Assembly: GCF_000340215.1 (NCBI RefSeq)
Contig: NW_006921533.1
Coordinates: 8,165,171-8,229,170 of the forward strand
Reading direction: 5' to 3'
DNA from: Pseudocercospora fijiensis CIRAD86
Taxonomy: Eukaryota; Ascomycota; Dothideomycetes; Mycosphaerellales; Mycosphaerellaceae
DNA: 64,000 bases
The notes under the pieces were generated by a model. The model made no database searches, was not told the DNA's origin, and saw only the letters and a list, made by a program, of their open reading frames with translations. The translations under genes and the position numbers were made by a program. Positions 1-12,840 of the stretch are shown one piece after another (the stretch's first letter is position 1; every line of letters starts with the position of its first letter).

Positions 1-814
1 TCTATTCCTTAAGTTTATTAGGCTAGTTAGACTTATCTATATTAGCGATATTATCGAGGTACTAGCTTATATCTATAAAAACCCTAATATAGGCGCGTAG
101 AGAGTCTATTTTCGCGGAAGCTAGCGATAAGCTAGCCTAGTCGAAAAATTCCTTTATCGAGTCCTTAGTTAGTCGAAATGCCCTCGCTACCGGCGGTACT
201 TTAAACGGCGCCTTATAGCTAGAGCGGTATCTAGTAAGAGTACGGATAGGAGTCTTTAATAGAGTACTAGGAATAGTGCTAGTACCGCTATTCTAGTAGT
301 ATAGTATTCTACTAAGAACCTCCCTAAATTGCTTCGCTATTCTGCTTCTATTTATATCTCTACCTCTAGGGGAGCTAGACTCGCTAGCGTAGCGTATACA
401 CTTAACTATATCTTTTTAATACTCTAGCTAGAAATTGCGAGAGACTAATATAATCTTAATCCTTAATAGAAGCCTATCTAGCTAAGAGCTATCCTTATTC
501 TAAATATATTCGCCTTTCTAAATAGCCTTAGAAATCTCTATAAGGGCGGCTTCGTACTAGGGGAAGTAATTTTCGCTAACTTCCTTTATACTACGGTTAC
601 GCTAGTAAGTAGACTCGCCTGCCTTCTTAGATTGCGGACAGTCCTTACGGCTATAGAGCTACTAATTAAATATCCTATAGTCTAGTCGTCTAGTTAACTT
701 AATCTTAGTAATAACAGCGCTAATATTTCTTATTTAAACGCTATCTAGATTCTTCTTTAACTTCTTACTACTAATACTACTAATTTTGCCTCGGCTTCTA
801 GCTACTACTAGTTA
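1..814. mobile_element. RIP-degraded relic, left part (unidentified old element)
   Basis: This stretch has the TA-rich, TpG/CpA-poor composition of the other mutated blocks and no reading frame of useful length. It is the left half of the sequence into which the LINE at 832-12886 inserted; the 17-bp target duplication at 815-831 and 12887-12903 shows that it was once contiguous with 12904 onward. No transposase or reverse transcriptase motif could be recognised on either strand, so the family is unknown. Confidence 0.5.
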
Positions 815-831
815 CTTAGGCTTTATATAGA
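815..831. repeat. LINE target-site duplication, left copy
   Basis: The 17-base word cttaggctttatataga occurs here and again at 12887-12903, exactly bracketing the LINE. It is followed at once by a short GATA-type simple repeat (about 829-842), which on the minus strand forms the 3' tail of the LINE. Long target duplications and a simple-repeat tail are usual for target-primed reverse transcription. Confidence 0.85.
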
Positions 832-849
832 TAGATAGATATTTCATTT

Positions 850-3389
850 GCCTATTGTAGTGCCTTTCGGCCTATGCAGGTCTGTTTCTATATATTGTTT
901 TGGGTAGGAAACCAACTTAGTTGGTAAAAACCTCCCTCCTGTCCTATTTATAAGTGCTGCTCTTCCTTATTTCCTTGTTTTCCTTCCTCTAGGGTATACT
1001 AGTATTATGGTTGTTACCCTCTAACTACCTTGCCTGCTGCCCTGCCCTTCTTTCCCTCTCTTCTTCCCTCCTTCTTATCTACTCCTTAGTTTCCCTTACT
1101 AGTACGAATTGTTGTATAAATCCCTGTTTAATAATCCACTTTACTATCCTCTTTAGGTCTTCTTTACTCTAGATTAGCTTATCGTATTCCCTTTCTATTA
1201 CTTTTAGTCTCTAATTACTTCTGCCTTCTAACTATTAAGGGTAGACTAGTAGTATATACTTAGGGTTCTAAGATTAGTAGCTACATTAGTAAGCTCTGCT
1301 TTCAATTCCTAGGACGTTTCTTCTAAATAGGTAAGATCTAAGTCCAATATGTTTAGATCTGATTTAGATAGCTAGGCTTGCCTCGGCCCTATTTAGGTCC
1401 TTATAGAGCTAGTAGTTATATTAACTAAATTTGATTAGTACCTTTAGGGTTCCTAGTCTGACTTGTGTTTTGTTCTATTCCTACTCTTATAGGTATTTAG
1501 CAATTAATTCTACTAGGCTTTATTTCTCTCCCTTTAGCTTGTCTTCCTTTAGCCTTATGTTTAGTCCCTAAAGCTCTTTCTCTAGCATTTCTCTTATTAA
1601 GACTCTATATTGCTCTAGGTCTTTAACTTTCTAGGGAGTTATTTATAGTCTGTCTCGCCTCCTAGTCCTAATATACTAGGCTTTTATCTTGTCTAGTGCC
1701 TTTTAGATAGTCTGTTAGGCTAGGTATTCTATTGTCTTTGCTATATATTGGTATCTTAGTCCCTTAAAGTATTGTTTAACTAGTAGGATCCCTAATTCCA
1801 TTTCTACTACCCTTATTAGTATAGTTTTGTATGCTTCTAGGATTTTCTTTAGGCTTTGGGTTTAGGACCTGCTAACTAGTTACTTAATCCTCTTTAGTGT
1901 TTTCTCCTAGGCTGTCTATATCTATACTCTATATAGTATTGCTAGCTTAACAATTGCTTTGTATATAACTTTAGCTTTCTCGAATATAGCCCCCTATATA
2001 GAGGCTATAAGCCTATTAATAGATTGCATATTAGCATCTACCCTCTGCTTTGCCTTCTTTACTTATAGTCCCTAATTCAGTTTTGGATCTAGCTAGATCC
2101 CTAGTACCCTAAGCTCTACTAATAGTTGGGTTTCAAAGCCTTAGATAGTAATTGATTGCTTTATATTATAGGTTGATTTAGCCTTACTAAAGTAGATAAG
2201 CTAGTACTTTTCTAAGGCGAATTTTGCTCTATGCCTCCTTGCCTATTTTTTATACTCCCGGTGCTTCTCTTCTAGGATCTTATAGTTAGTTTCTATTGTC
2301 TTAGACTAGGCTAGGATGTTTGTATTATCTATAAACCCTAATGCTAATATGTTTTTTGATTCTAGGAGTAGGAGTAGGTCTACTATAAAGATAAGGAAGA
2401 GGATTAGGGAGAGTATTAATCCTTAGGGGATTCCCTTTTTAGTTAGCATTAGGTCTAATTTGAATTTGCCTAGAATAAGCTGTATTAATCTTTCCTATAG
2501 GAAGGACTAGATAAATTGGACTGTCCAGTTTAGTGTAGCTTTCTATTTGAGTATATATAGGAGCCTTTTATAGGAGACATTGTTAAAGGCTCCTAAGATG
2601 TTAAGGGAGAGGAGGGTTGCTACCTAGTTTTAACTATAGTGCTAGATATGCTTGATCTATTCTATAATTAGTTCTATAGCTATTAGTATTAACCTCTTCT
2701 TTCTTCCTCCTATCTAGCCTTTAGGAAGGATATTCCTTTCCTCGGCAAAGGTTATTAGCCTTTTAGCGATAATTTTTTCTAGCACTTTGCCTATTATATT
2801 AAGTAGGGCTATTAGTCTATAGGCCTTGAGCTATATATAGTCTTCCTTTTAGGGCTTCCTTAGCACTACTATTAGGGACTTCCTAAATAGTCTTAGGTAG
2901 TGTCCTAGTGCTAGGCTTTATGAAAAGATATTAGCTAGTGCTAGGGCTAGCCCCTTTCTATATACTTTTAGAAGTTTGTTATAGATCTTATCTTCTCCTA
3001 ATGCCTTATTGCTTGGAATTTTCTTTAGGATCCTTTTAATAGTTTCGGGTTTGACCTAGGTGTCTCTTAGTATACCTAGTAGTAGAGTCTTTTATTCTTT
3101 CTCCTTTATGTCTAATAGGTCTGCTTATACTTTTCTATAGAAGAAGTGTTAGCCTAGGGCTCTTGCTTTCCCTTCTATTATAGTCTATATTTGTCCTTAT
3201 TAGTCTACAATGTCCGGGAATTGTAGTAGTATATCCTTATCCTATTTAGGTCTCCTTGCCTATTTAGCTATCCTCTATATCTCCTCTAGTTTCTTTGTAA
3301 TTATTCCTATTATAGATCTCTATTCTTGTATCTTATCTTTCTTAATCTAGATCTTCTTTTCCTAGTAGGCTTTGTTATAGTTGTCCTAT
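850..3389 (-). pseudogene. LINE ORF2, 3' part (reverse transcriptase and downstream region)
   Basis: Read on the minus strand, the region keeps the core reverse transcriptase block around 2300-2350: a G-F-I-D-N-T stretch followed by N-I-L-A, matching the FVDD/FADD motif C of Tad-type elements. The second catalytic Asp is Asn here, as expected from a C-to-T change on the opposite strand. Numerous TAG codons interrupt the frame. The RNase H-like region expected downstream would lie at about 900-1700 but is too decayed to place motifs. The 5' part of the same gene continues at 10543-11570, beyond the Gypsy insertion. Confidence 0.75.
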
Positions 3390-3394
3390 GCTTC
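3390..3394. repeat. Gypsy target-site duplication, left copy (gcttc)
   Basis: The 5-bp word gcttc lies immediately outside the left LTR and is repeated immediately outside the right LTR at 10538-10542. A 5-bp duplication is typical of Ty3/Gypsy integrases. Joining the two flanks restores a continuous LINE sequence. Confidence 0.9.
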
Positions 3395-3591
3395 TATAAG
3401 AAGGGTTATGTTAGCAGGTAGATAGGGTAGTAGTAAATTAGTATAGTATTCGATAGAGATCTAAGAGGAGAGGGAGGAAGGCAGGCTAGTTAGCCTAACG
3501 CTAAGCGCTAAGCCCTACCTAAGGCACTGAGACCCTAGCTTTACTCGGCCTGATTATATGCCAATCACGTGTAGCCTCTTTAGCTCTAATA
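3395..3591 (-). repeat. LTR of Gypsy 1 (3' LTR in element orientation)
   Basis: This 197-bp repeat aligns end to end with 10341-10537 without a length change. Differences are mostly C/T and G/A, as expected from RIP acting separately on the two copies. In element orientation the right copy starts TGTTAGAGC; this copy starts with TATTAGAGC, consistent with a mutated terminal TG. Confidence 0.93.
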
Positions 3592-4829
3592 TACGCTTCC
3601 CTTCTAAAGGCCGCGCCCTCGTAGCCTGTCTATATTCCTATCTAATCTCTATTGCCGCTAACTTAGTAGGTCTAGTAAGCTGCTTAGCCCGCGCTAAATT
3701 GAACACTTAGCTACCTAATTATGTAACTATGTCAAACCTCACTTTCAATACAATGTCTAACTCTAACTGCGCTATCCTTGCATACAATAAGGTAATATAT
3801 ATCTATAAGAATTAAGGACTATCGACTAATCACAATACGAGCGCGTCTTCTCTACTATAATAGGTAGACGTACGAGGTATTGTAGCCCTGCCTCCGTTCT
3901 AAGTAATATCGTACCGAGTTCTTTACGTCTACTCTTAAAAGACCTAGCAATGTCCGCTTCCGAGGGTTGTTCTTATTATTACGAGGGCTATTATTGTTCG
4001 TAGTTTCGCTAGCCCTAATTAGTTAGGTTTAGCAGCCTTTAATTATTAATCTTATCTTATCTTTCAAAAAACACAGCTCGTCTAGTTTCTATAGGTAACG
4101 GCTATTATAAGTGCAGTAGTAGAGGTTCGCCTCGCTTAAAGGGTTAGATAGATCGAGGAGTAACCTATTGTCCGCAAGATCGACCCCGGCTAGCTTAGCT
4201 CTATAGTTTTACCCTTAGTTAGTCTATTAGTCGCTCAATCTTTTAACTTAGTTAAAGTTTTGACTTAGCCTCAAAGTTTTAATCAAACCTTTAATAGGCT
4301 TAAAGCTTTAATTAAAGTTTTGATTAAAGGTGCCTTAGGCTCGTAGTATAGGTAAGGTTGTATCTATAGGCGTAGCGACAATAGCAAGTAATGTTAACAA
4401 TAGTAGCGCTAGTCGTCTTAGCGCCAACTTCACCTTCTTTAACTAATAACAACTCGGCAATACCGTTACTAATATAGCGGTATCCTTCCTTTCTCAAACA
4501 GCAACATACCCCGCAACACTGTTACTAATATAGCCGCGCCGGCTACGCCGGCCGCGCCGATTGCCTAGGCCTCGAGGCCTCGACGGAGTAAGGGAACAAG
4601 AGGGGGACCTATAGGGCGCGTTAGTAAAGAGGTAGAATCCTTAAAAGAGTAGGCAATTAGTTGACGCGTCGTAGCGCGCTTGTTAACACTCGGTACGCGT
4701 TTACTATAGTAGTGTAGTCTTATTGTCCTTTGTTACTAACAATTGCTTGCTTCTAATTAGTTAGCTAATAGCACCCCGGGGGTAGCATTAATCCTAGGCC
4801 TTATTAGTAACATTATAAGCTTTTAGCCT

Positions 4830-7800
4830 TCTTCTTGTTCTTTACGCTAGTCTAATACTCATCTAACAACTCGGTTATGTCCTTAAAGGAGTCTTTAGCT
4901 TCCTATAAGTCCTATTCTAGTGAATAGCCTTGCTATCTTAACAGGTACTCCTTCTTGCCTTGTCTAGTTCGATAGTTTAGGATACGTTCTATAGACTATA
5001 GTTCTTCGCTATTAGCTAAGACTTCTTCTAACTTAGCAGGCGCTTTATCGCCTTCGCGTTAGTAGTACGGTTTGAGGAGGGAGATATAGAAGGTGTTATA
5101 GATAGTGTAATAAGGAGGAAGCTACAACTAATAGGCCTATACGGAGGAGCCCTTAACTTCTCGAATGCGGAATAGACTAATATATCTTAGTGCGAGCTTG
5201 GGCCTTGTTTTGCCGTTAGGTAATAGGTGCTTGCGGATGCGGAGGTTCTTAGTGCTTAGCATAACTATGTCGCCTTGCTTAAAGGTTATCGGTGTATAGT
5301 GTTTGTCGTAATAGGCCTTCTAATAGGCCTAGGCTTTTGCTAGTTTGTTAGCTATCTTAGCGTAAATCTCTCGCATCTTTTGAACTCTCTTAATAGCCGC
5401 TAGTGTCTTAGGTATTAGTACTTAACACGCTTCCCTTTCCTTGCGCTCGGCCTCAAGCGAGGTAAATAGGTCTTATAGCAGCGCAGGGTTGCTTCCTATT
5501 ATAGCGAAATAAGGTAACACCTTAGTAGATAAGTAGACACTATTATTGTATACGAATTCGGCTAGTTGTAGGAGATTGACCTAGTTATTAGGGTTCTTAT
5601 TAATGTAGCTACGCAGGTACTGCTACAGGGTAGCATTCTGCCTCTCTATTTAACCGTTAGTCTGTAGATAGAAGGCTGTTAATAGCCGATGCTTCAGTCT
5701 CAGCTATAGGCATATCTCGCTCTAATAATAGGATGTAAATGTCGTGCCCCGGTTAGAGACTATCCCCTTAGGGGTCCCCTAATAGGTATAGAAGATGTTG
5801 CTCTACAGAGCCTCTACTATGTTAATAGTAGTCTAATCCTTCCGTACCGGGATGTATCGAGCGCCTTTAGTAAACCGATCTACTATAATAAGGATAGTAT
5901 CGAAGATGTCCTTGCTGCCCCTACGTTTAGTAGGTAGAAGGCCTATAATAAAGTCTATTATAAGCTCTGCAAATAGCTTGTAAGGGATTGGTAATAAGGA
6001 CAACTCGCCAAAAGGCTAATGTTTTAGTGCCTTAACACGTTAATATACGGCATACGTATTAACGTATTCCTTTATATCCCGCTTACTATTTAGCTAGTAG
6101 TATGTACGCGATAGTAGCTCGTACGACCTCTCTATGCTATAGTAACCGGCAAGCTTACTATTATAGTGTCGCTTAAGAAGCTCTTATCGAATCGAATGTT
6201 TAGCGGGGATATAGTATCTGCCCTTGAACTTTAAATGACCTTTGTTATCGATCGACTAGTTGTTACTCTTGCTAGATCGAGTCTTTCGCCTACTTATAAG
6301 CTTGTCTATACGTTTAGTAGCAAAGGCGTCCCTCTACTAAGCCCGTAATAGCTCATCTATAAACGATTGACTATCCCTATTTGTAAGGTTATTTAATAGC
6401 ACCCTCGCTATTAAACGAGGTACGCATTATATATATCTAATAGCACTAGTAGCCGGATTAACTATATTAGTGCTATCGCTGTTACTATATATTGCGATGT
6501 CGACTAGGGAGTTATTATAACTTCTCCTATCTATGTCCTTAGCCCTTGCCTTAATACGCACTATTAATATAGCAAGAGCATTAATATGCTTTAAGCCGTC
6601 GCGGAGTCCGGTAAGCCGCTTATCCTGCGCTTGCTTATTAACAATACGGGCTATAGCGATCTTGTACTGCAGGGTTAGAAACAAAGAATTAATATGCTAG
6701 GTCTCGCTATTGTAATTAGGCCGCCTCGATAGGCTATTAGTAGGGTTGCTTACGCCTAACCGATATAATATATTAAAATCGAACCCGGCGAGGTAGACGG
6801 CCTATCTAGCCTGTCGACCTATAACCCTAGTAACCTTAGTAATGCTACGGAGGTTGTTATAGTCCGTATAGACCTGTATTGTATATTAAGCCCTATCGAG
6901 GTAGTGCCTCTAATACTTAAAGGCCTCGACAATAGCTAGGAGCTCTTGCTCGTAGGTCTCGTAGCGACGTTTAGCATTAATTATCTTCCTCGAGAAGAAG
7001 GCAATCGGGTACTAGTAATAGTCCTTATCCGACTATTGTAACATAATAGCGGATATAGCAAACTATAAAGCGTTAGTCTTAATGCGAATTAGTTTGCTTA
7101 GTACGAAGTAGTGTAACAAGGGGACTTTAGTAAAGCGTTGCTTTAGACCGTTAAAAGCGGCTTAAGCCTTGTTAGTCTATCTAAACTCTCTAGTCGGGTT
7201 AGCCTTAGTTTTAGTAAGCTTAGTTAGGGGCATTACGTATCGTAAATAGCCCTTAATAAAGCGACGATAGAAGTTAGCAAAACCTAGGAATAATTGAAGC
7301 TCCTTAATACTAGTAGGCGTTAGCCACTTAGTAATAGTCTTAATCCGGTTAGGATTAGCCTTAACACCCTTAGTTGATACGAGGAAGCTAAGGAAGGACA
7401 CCTCCTTAGTAGCGAAGGTGCATTTAGAAGGCTTGCAATACAGTCTATAAGTCCGTAGGCGGTCGAGGACCTTGCGTACTACGGCCTAGTGTTCTACAAT
7501 ATTAGGTAAATGTATATAGACTAGGATGTTATCTAGGTAAACTATATAGAGATAGTCTAATAGGCCCGAAAGGGCCCGATTGATGTAGGACTAGAACGTT
7601 ACAGAGGCATTAGCTAAGCCGAATAGCATAACTAAGTACTCGAAATGCCTATAACGAGTGCGAAAGGCTGTCTTCTATTTATCGCCCTTACGAATACAGA
7701 TACGGTAATAGGCGTCCTTGATGTCTAATATAGTATAGTAATAGGTACTAGAAAGGCGATCGAGGGTCTTATTAATAAGTAGAAGTGGACAGCGGTCTTT

Positions 7801-8060
7801 AATAGTAACAGCATTAAGCCTACGATAATCGACATAGAGGCGTAGGCTACTATCTTTCTTTAGTACGAACAGGATAGGGGCACCGGCAGGGCTGTTACTA
7901 TACCGAATTCGACTATTAGCTAGGTTTTCCTCTAGGTACTTACGCAATACAGCAAGCTCTCGTTTACTAAGGTTGTAGAGGGGTCTAAAAGGGACCTCTT
8001 TGCCCTCTATAATATCAATCTTATAATCCGTCTCTTTAAACATAGGCAATGTCGATGCTA
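4830..8060 (-). pseudogene. Gypsy 1 pol: RT, RNase H, integrase, chromodomain
   Basis: The longest surviving open stretches (7675-8049 and 7177-7401) encode reverse transcriptase: an L-R-L-Y-V-D-Y-R-R-L-N block and, at 7528-7539, the catalytic motif now Y-L-D-N in place of YLDD. The 7177-7401 stretch carries the F-L-G-F-A-N-F-Y-R-R-F-I block that follows the RT core in Gypsy elements. Toward lower coordinates come an integrase zinc-binding region, an integrase core with recognisable D-R-F-T-K-G, and a chromodomain-like segment (V/I-E-R-I-L, L-L-R, Q-G-Y). The chromodomain marks it as a chromovirus, a group that targets heterochromatin. TAG stops and mutated catalytic residues make it non-functional. 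Confidence 0.88.
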
Positions 8061-8699
8061 AGTAGTGTTTAAATATATTAATGTAGGTCTCTCGAATAGG
8101 CTCTAGTATACGAGCAAGCTAATTAGGGTCTATGCTATTAGGGGGCATAGGGTTATCGTTATTACTACCGAGCAGGTCGGTAGTTGGATTAGCTAAGGCG
8201 GGAGTTAGGTTGCTAATAAACAGGACCCTAATATTATTAGGATACTCGCTAATATCGATGTGTTTAATGTCCTCCTTCCTAGCGATTCTAAATCGCTATT
8301 GTTAACTGCCTAAGTCTATAACTATAGCATAGTACTTAAGGACAGGGTTACTAATAACAATGTCGGATAGGAGGCTGTCTATATCTACCGCGTAGGCAGT
8401 GAAGTTTAGTATGCGTTTATTTCCGAGGTCGTCCTTTAGAGCTATATAGACATAGTAGGCTCCGTAGGTTAAGTGTCGAGCGTTATTAAACCAAGCAAGG
8501 GTTAGCAGGTCAGTCCTAGGCAATTGTCGAAGGTCTAATTGCTTAGCTAGGCGATAGCTGATAAGGGCACTAACTGAATTTCCTAGGTCTAGCGTAACCT
8601 TAGTTCTATAATTGTTGCTATACGAGTCCGATACGAGACAGGTACGTATAATAGCTAGTACAATGTCGATAGTCTTACGCCGTACAAGGCTAACAGTTA

Positions 8700-10330
8700 G
8701 TGCGGCGCTTACTCTTTTTTCGAATAGTTAGAAGGGCTAACAGGGGTAGCATTAGCGGCTAAGAGGTGCTTTCGGTGTTTAGCGGCAGCACGGTCGACTC
8801 GGGCCTAGTCTCGAGGCCTATTACATTAGCCTAGTAAATAAGTAGTGCTGTCATAATTAAAGCACTTGTATCTAGTTAGGGCACCGCTAGGTCCGCTCGA
8901 ATTAGTACTAGAATTAGATGAACGATTAGGGGTATATAGAAATAAGCCCCTTCCTTGTCCTCTTCCTCGCTAGGGGTTTCTACCGCGGTATCGGCCCCTG
9001 CCTCTTCCACGTTGGTCGTTACTGTTTCTATTATTAGTAGTATTAGTTTAGGGAGTACCTCCTTGGTTTCTACCGCGGCCACGGTTAGTAGATAGTCGTA
9101 TCTTAGATTCCAACCGTTGCTATAGCTATACTATACGCTCTATAGTCTCTACTTTAACTATGAATTAAATGCGTATAAGATTAGCCTGTTCGAACACACG
9201 GCGGCGGTCCAATTTAAGGACTAGTTCCTATCTTAGTTTAGGTCGTATCTCAGATATCTAGATAGAGTCGGTCTTAGGTAGCAAATCGTCCTTAAGGGTC
9301 TTTAGATAGGCCTCGAAGGATCGAGAGGTTTAGTCGGCCTTTTGCTTAGCACGTAGGTATTAGTCTTAGGCGTACTGCTAGCGTAATATAGGGTTACTAA
9401 GGGTGTTTAGTATAATAGTCTTGTAATCCTGCTATTAAATAGCGGTCTAGTCGTAAAGGGAATCAAAATAGTTATCCTATGTACGCTTAGGGTTACCGTT
9501 AATGTACTATATAGTATAGACAACTAAGGAATAGTTATCTAGCAGCGCTCTCGGTGCATTGCGCTAGTTGAGCTTACAGTTACGAATATAGTTATTATAT
9601 TGCTTTCGACTAGAGCTATTAAACACGGTGCAGTCCTTAAGTTTAGCATCCTTCTTCTAAACTAGGACTAATAGTAAGGACGGCCCTGCTGTCGGCTTAG
9701 TGTTAGTTATTAGGGCCTCCTAAAGGCGACGAATCTTAAGGAGATTATCCTTTCGCTATTGTTCTTAGCGTAGAGTAGCGAGCCTGTTTTAGGTGGCTTC
9801 CTAAAGTCTCGCTACTAGCTAGGGCCTAAAGGCTAGTTAGCTATATCGTCGATTAATAATGTTATTAAGAATGTCGTTAACAGGCAATTCTAGATCGTCG
9901 CCTAGAACTATAGGTTCTTCGGCAGGCCTAGTAGTAGGCTCTTTAGCAGGTACTTTAGTAGGTGCTTTAGTAGGCACTTTAGTAGGTACTGTACTACTAG
10001 CGTTGTTATTGCTAGCGCTACTAGCGGCAGCACGGTTGTTGTTACTTCGTAATAAACCGGCTATTATAATAAGGGGTAGCGCTAATAATATATTATAGCC
10101 CCTTATAGTGCGGATATAGCGGAATTAGCGAGTATCGGCCTAATGTGCTTAACTTAGTATAATAAGCCGTATAGAAGGCCTTGCTTAATAATTAGTACGG
10201 TTGTTTTAGTAGAATAGTACGTATAGGTCCCGTTCTTCGGGCGCAATATAGTTAAATCGATAGTTTTTCGTAGCTATACCGCTAAAAGCTTGAAATAAGG
10301 ACTATCTAGCTGCTACCCTTAAAGGGTAGA
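8700..10330 (-). pseudogene. Gypsy 1 gag relic with mutated zinc knuckle
   Basis: The region upstream of pol on the minus strand contains, at about 8829-8870, a C-x2-Y-x4-Y-x4-C pattern: a CCHC knuckle in which the second Cys and the His have become Tyr, both explained by RIP. The rest of gag is not conserved enough to delimit. Plus-strand open stretches here, such as 9859-10098, are antisense to it and look incidental. Confidence 0.7.
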
Positions 10331-10340
10331 TCGAATACTG

Positions 10341-10537
10341 TATAAGAAGGGTTATATTAGCAGGTAGATAGGGTAGTGGTGAATTAGTGTAGTATTCGAT
10401 AGAGATCTAAGAGGAGAGGGAGGAAGGTAGGCTAGTTAGCCTAACGCTAAGCGCCAAGCCCTGCCTAAGGTACTAAGACCCTAGCTTCACTCGGCCTAAT
10501 TACATACTAATTACGTGTAGCCTCTTTAGCTCTAACA
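10341..10537 (-). repeat. LTR of Gypsy 1 (5' LTR in element orientation)
   Basis: This is the second 197-bp copy, flanked outside by the gcttc target duplication at 10538-10542. In element orientation it begins with an intact TG. It pairs with 3395-3591 over the full length. Confidence 0.93.
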
Positions 10538-10542
10538 GCTTC

Positions 10543-11570
10543 CTAGGTATAGGTTTGTATCTACTGCCTCCTAGCCTTCCTTACTACTTTAACCTTCCTT
10601 ATATACTTACTAGTCTAGTATAGTTACTAGTATAGTAAATGTTTCTTTGCTAGGGTATGCTTTCTAGCTACCTATTTTAGGATTCCTATTAGTTCTTCTA
10701 CTGCCTTGTTAATGTCCTCTAGCCTTAGTAGGTACTTTGTTAAGAGTTCCTCTAGTTTTAGGTCCCTTTCTAGTTCCTCCCTAATCCTACCCTATTAGGC
10801 ACCTTTCTAGTTAAGCTTCTCCTCTAGTTCCCTTTCCTAATTAGCTTAGATATTTAGCTCAATCTGTACCGGGAAGTGGTCTAATAATTCTTCTAGTTCC
10901 TAGTTAACCCTACATCTTATAATCCTATTCCTAATCTAATATAATGCAAAGCATAGGTCTAGTATACTACTACTTCCTCTTGCCTCCTAAGTAATTAGTC
11001 CCTTTAGGGTAACAATTTCTATTCCTTCCCTCTCTAATATATTAATTAGTCTTCCTACTAGGAAGTAGTAAGCTAGGGTAAAGTCTAAGCCCTAGAGGGG
11101 ATAGTAGAGGTTGAAATCCCTAAGTAGGATTTAGTAGGTGTTCCTCTAGATAACTCTAGGTAGTCTTTCTAGGGTTTTTAGTTAGGTACTGCTTCTTAAG
11201 TCTAGTAATAGGTTGTATATATAGTAGACTTAGAGTGTACCTTAGGATGTCTCTACTTAAACTAATATTATGTCCCTATCCTCCTATAGTATAGCCTGCT
11301 AGGTTTCTATATCTATCTCCTTACTAATATAGATGTATGTCCTTAGGGCTCCCTAGTTATAGATAATTAGGTAGTATTTTAGGTCTTTAACTATTGCTAG
11401 TCTCTTTATATATAGGTTGAGCTAGGGCTCTTAGATTGCAATAATGTAATGTTCTTTTAGGTTTAGTACTTAAAGGAAGCTCCTCTGTACCTTGTCTTTG
11501 CTCTTGTTAATATTGTACTATATAATGTTTAGTAATATTGCAATGTTTATTAGGTTTTATCTATATCGTT
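10543..11570 (-). pseudogene. LINE ORF2, 5' part (endonuclease)
   Basis: Minus-strand translation from about 11570 gives an L-N-I-x2-Y-N-x-N-K-S-like opening and, at about 11416-11451, H-Y-I-I-A-I-x-E-P, the QEPW box of the endonuclease/exonuclease/phosphatase fold with its Gln codon turned into TAG. This is the N-terminal endonuclease of the LINE whose reverse transcriptase lies beyond the Gypsy element. The reading frame is broken repeatedly. Confidence 0.72.
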
Positions 11571-11649
11571 TCCCTATAAGTTTTCCTTTAGTCTTCCCTT
11601 ACTTTAGACTAACATTTGACTAAGCTTTGTCTGCCCTGCTTCCTTTCCT

Positions 11650-12840
11650 ATAATGTTAAGGTATCTTAGTCTCCCTAGTTACTAGTAACTCTCTTGTGCT
11701 AGTAAGGCCCTAAATGTAAACCTATTATCTTGCCTAGACCTCTTTTATAGTACTTAGCTAGGTTGCTTCTGCACTTAGCTGCCCTAGCTTGTTATATATC
11801 TTTTTAGTATATTGATTCTAGCTTCCTTTGCCTTCCTAGCTACCTGTATTCTTACTAGGCATTCCTTCGCCTAAGAGGGGTGTCTTTTAGTATAGCATGC
11901 ATATCTTGCTTCTCCCTTGTATACTTTATATTCTTTAACCTAGTAATCCCCTATATAATAGGAGTAGGTGTTAGTTATCTTTGTGCACTTAGCTGCTAAG
12001 TATCTATAGTGTTGATATTTAAAGCACTGCATTATCCTATAGTTGCTTCTATATATCTCTATTTCTAATCTTTTAAAGTCCTAGAACAACCCCTAGTCTA
12101 GCACTATATTAGCTTGCTCTACACTCCCTACCTAGATAATTAGGGAAGACTGCTTCTTAGTCTCTTCGATTTTCCTTTTGATCTATACTACTTTTGTAAT
12201 CTTTAGGCCTAGGTATATAGCCTAGTTTTGTCTCTATAGGCTCTTAATATCCTGTTCTTCCTTAAAGCTTCTTAATATACTATAGGCTATAATTATGAAT
12301 TGCTGTTAGGAGACCTTTGCTGTTTTCCCTATCTTAGTTGTCTATTCTTTTTATGTTTCTAGCTTCTTTTTGTCCTGCTCTTATGCTATAAATAGCTTAA
12401 TTACCCCTTTACCTTCGTTCCTAGCCCTAATTACTTCTTTAACTGCAATTCTTTCTATAATCTCTTTCCCTATAAGTCTTTGGATTTCCTTTTGCTCCTA
12501 TAGGTCCGTAATATAGACTCTAACTACTGTCCTCGGGGGTTTTAGCGCCTCCTAACTAGCTACTGCCGCCTAGGTGCGGTAGTTTAGGCTTGTCTCCTAT
12601 TGTTTCTTCGTAATCTTTGCTACGACTGTATTAGCTACCTTTATAATTACGTGGCTTGCCTAGTTGTAGATCGCTTTTAGTCCTCTAAGGAGTTCTAAGA
12701 TTATTATCCTATATACCCTCTTAGGGGTTCTTCTATCTTCCGCCTTTAGCACCTCCTCTGCCCTAGTATATAGTGCTTTCTATTCGTCCTCCCTTCCTTC
12801 TTAACTGTCCTCCCTTCGTCTCTAATTGTTCGCTACCATT
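11650..12840 (-). pseudogene. LINE ORF1 relic with CCHC knuckle
   Basis: On the minus strand, codons at 11985-12026 read C-F-K-Y-Q-H-Y-R-Y-L-A-A-K-C: a C-x2-C-x4-H-x4-C knuckle whose second Cys and His are both Tyr. Nucleic-acid-binding knuckles of this type end ORF1 of Tad-like LINEs, and a second, weaker one seems to follow. The upstream part is charged but otherwise unrecognisable. TAG stops are frequent. Confidence 0.65.

Larger units (their letters stand above)
3395..10537 (-). mobile_element. Ty3/Gypsy chromovirus 1, full length, RIP-mutated
   Basis: A 7143-bp LTR retrotransposon lies on the minus strand between two 197-bp LTRs (3395-3591 and 10341-10537) and a 5-bp duplication. On the minus strand the order is gag with a mutated CCHC knuckle (about 8829-8870), protease region, reverse transcriptase (7430-8049), RNase H, integrase with a zinc-finger region (about 6100-6200) and a core (about 5700-5880), and a C-terminal chromodomain (about 4830-5000). 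A purine-rich tract on the minus strand next to the downstream LTR (about 3593-3604) fits a polypurine tract. Every domain carries in-frame TAG stops. It sits inside LINE ORF2 and is therefore younger than the LINE. Confidence 0.95.

Noticed and set aside
9859..10098. Plus-strand hydrophobic 79-codon frame
   Set aside because: It lies antisense to the gag region of Gypsy 1; the repeated Gly/Thr/Val/Leu pattern comes from a short simple repeat.
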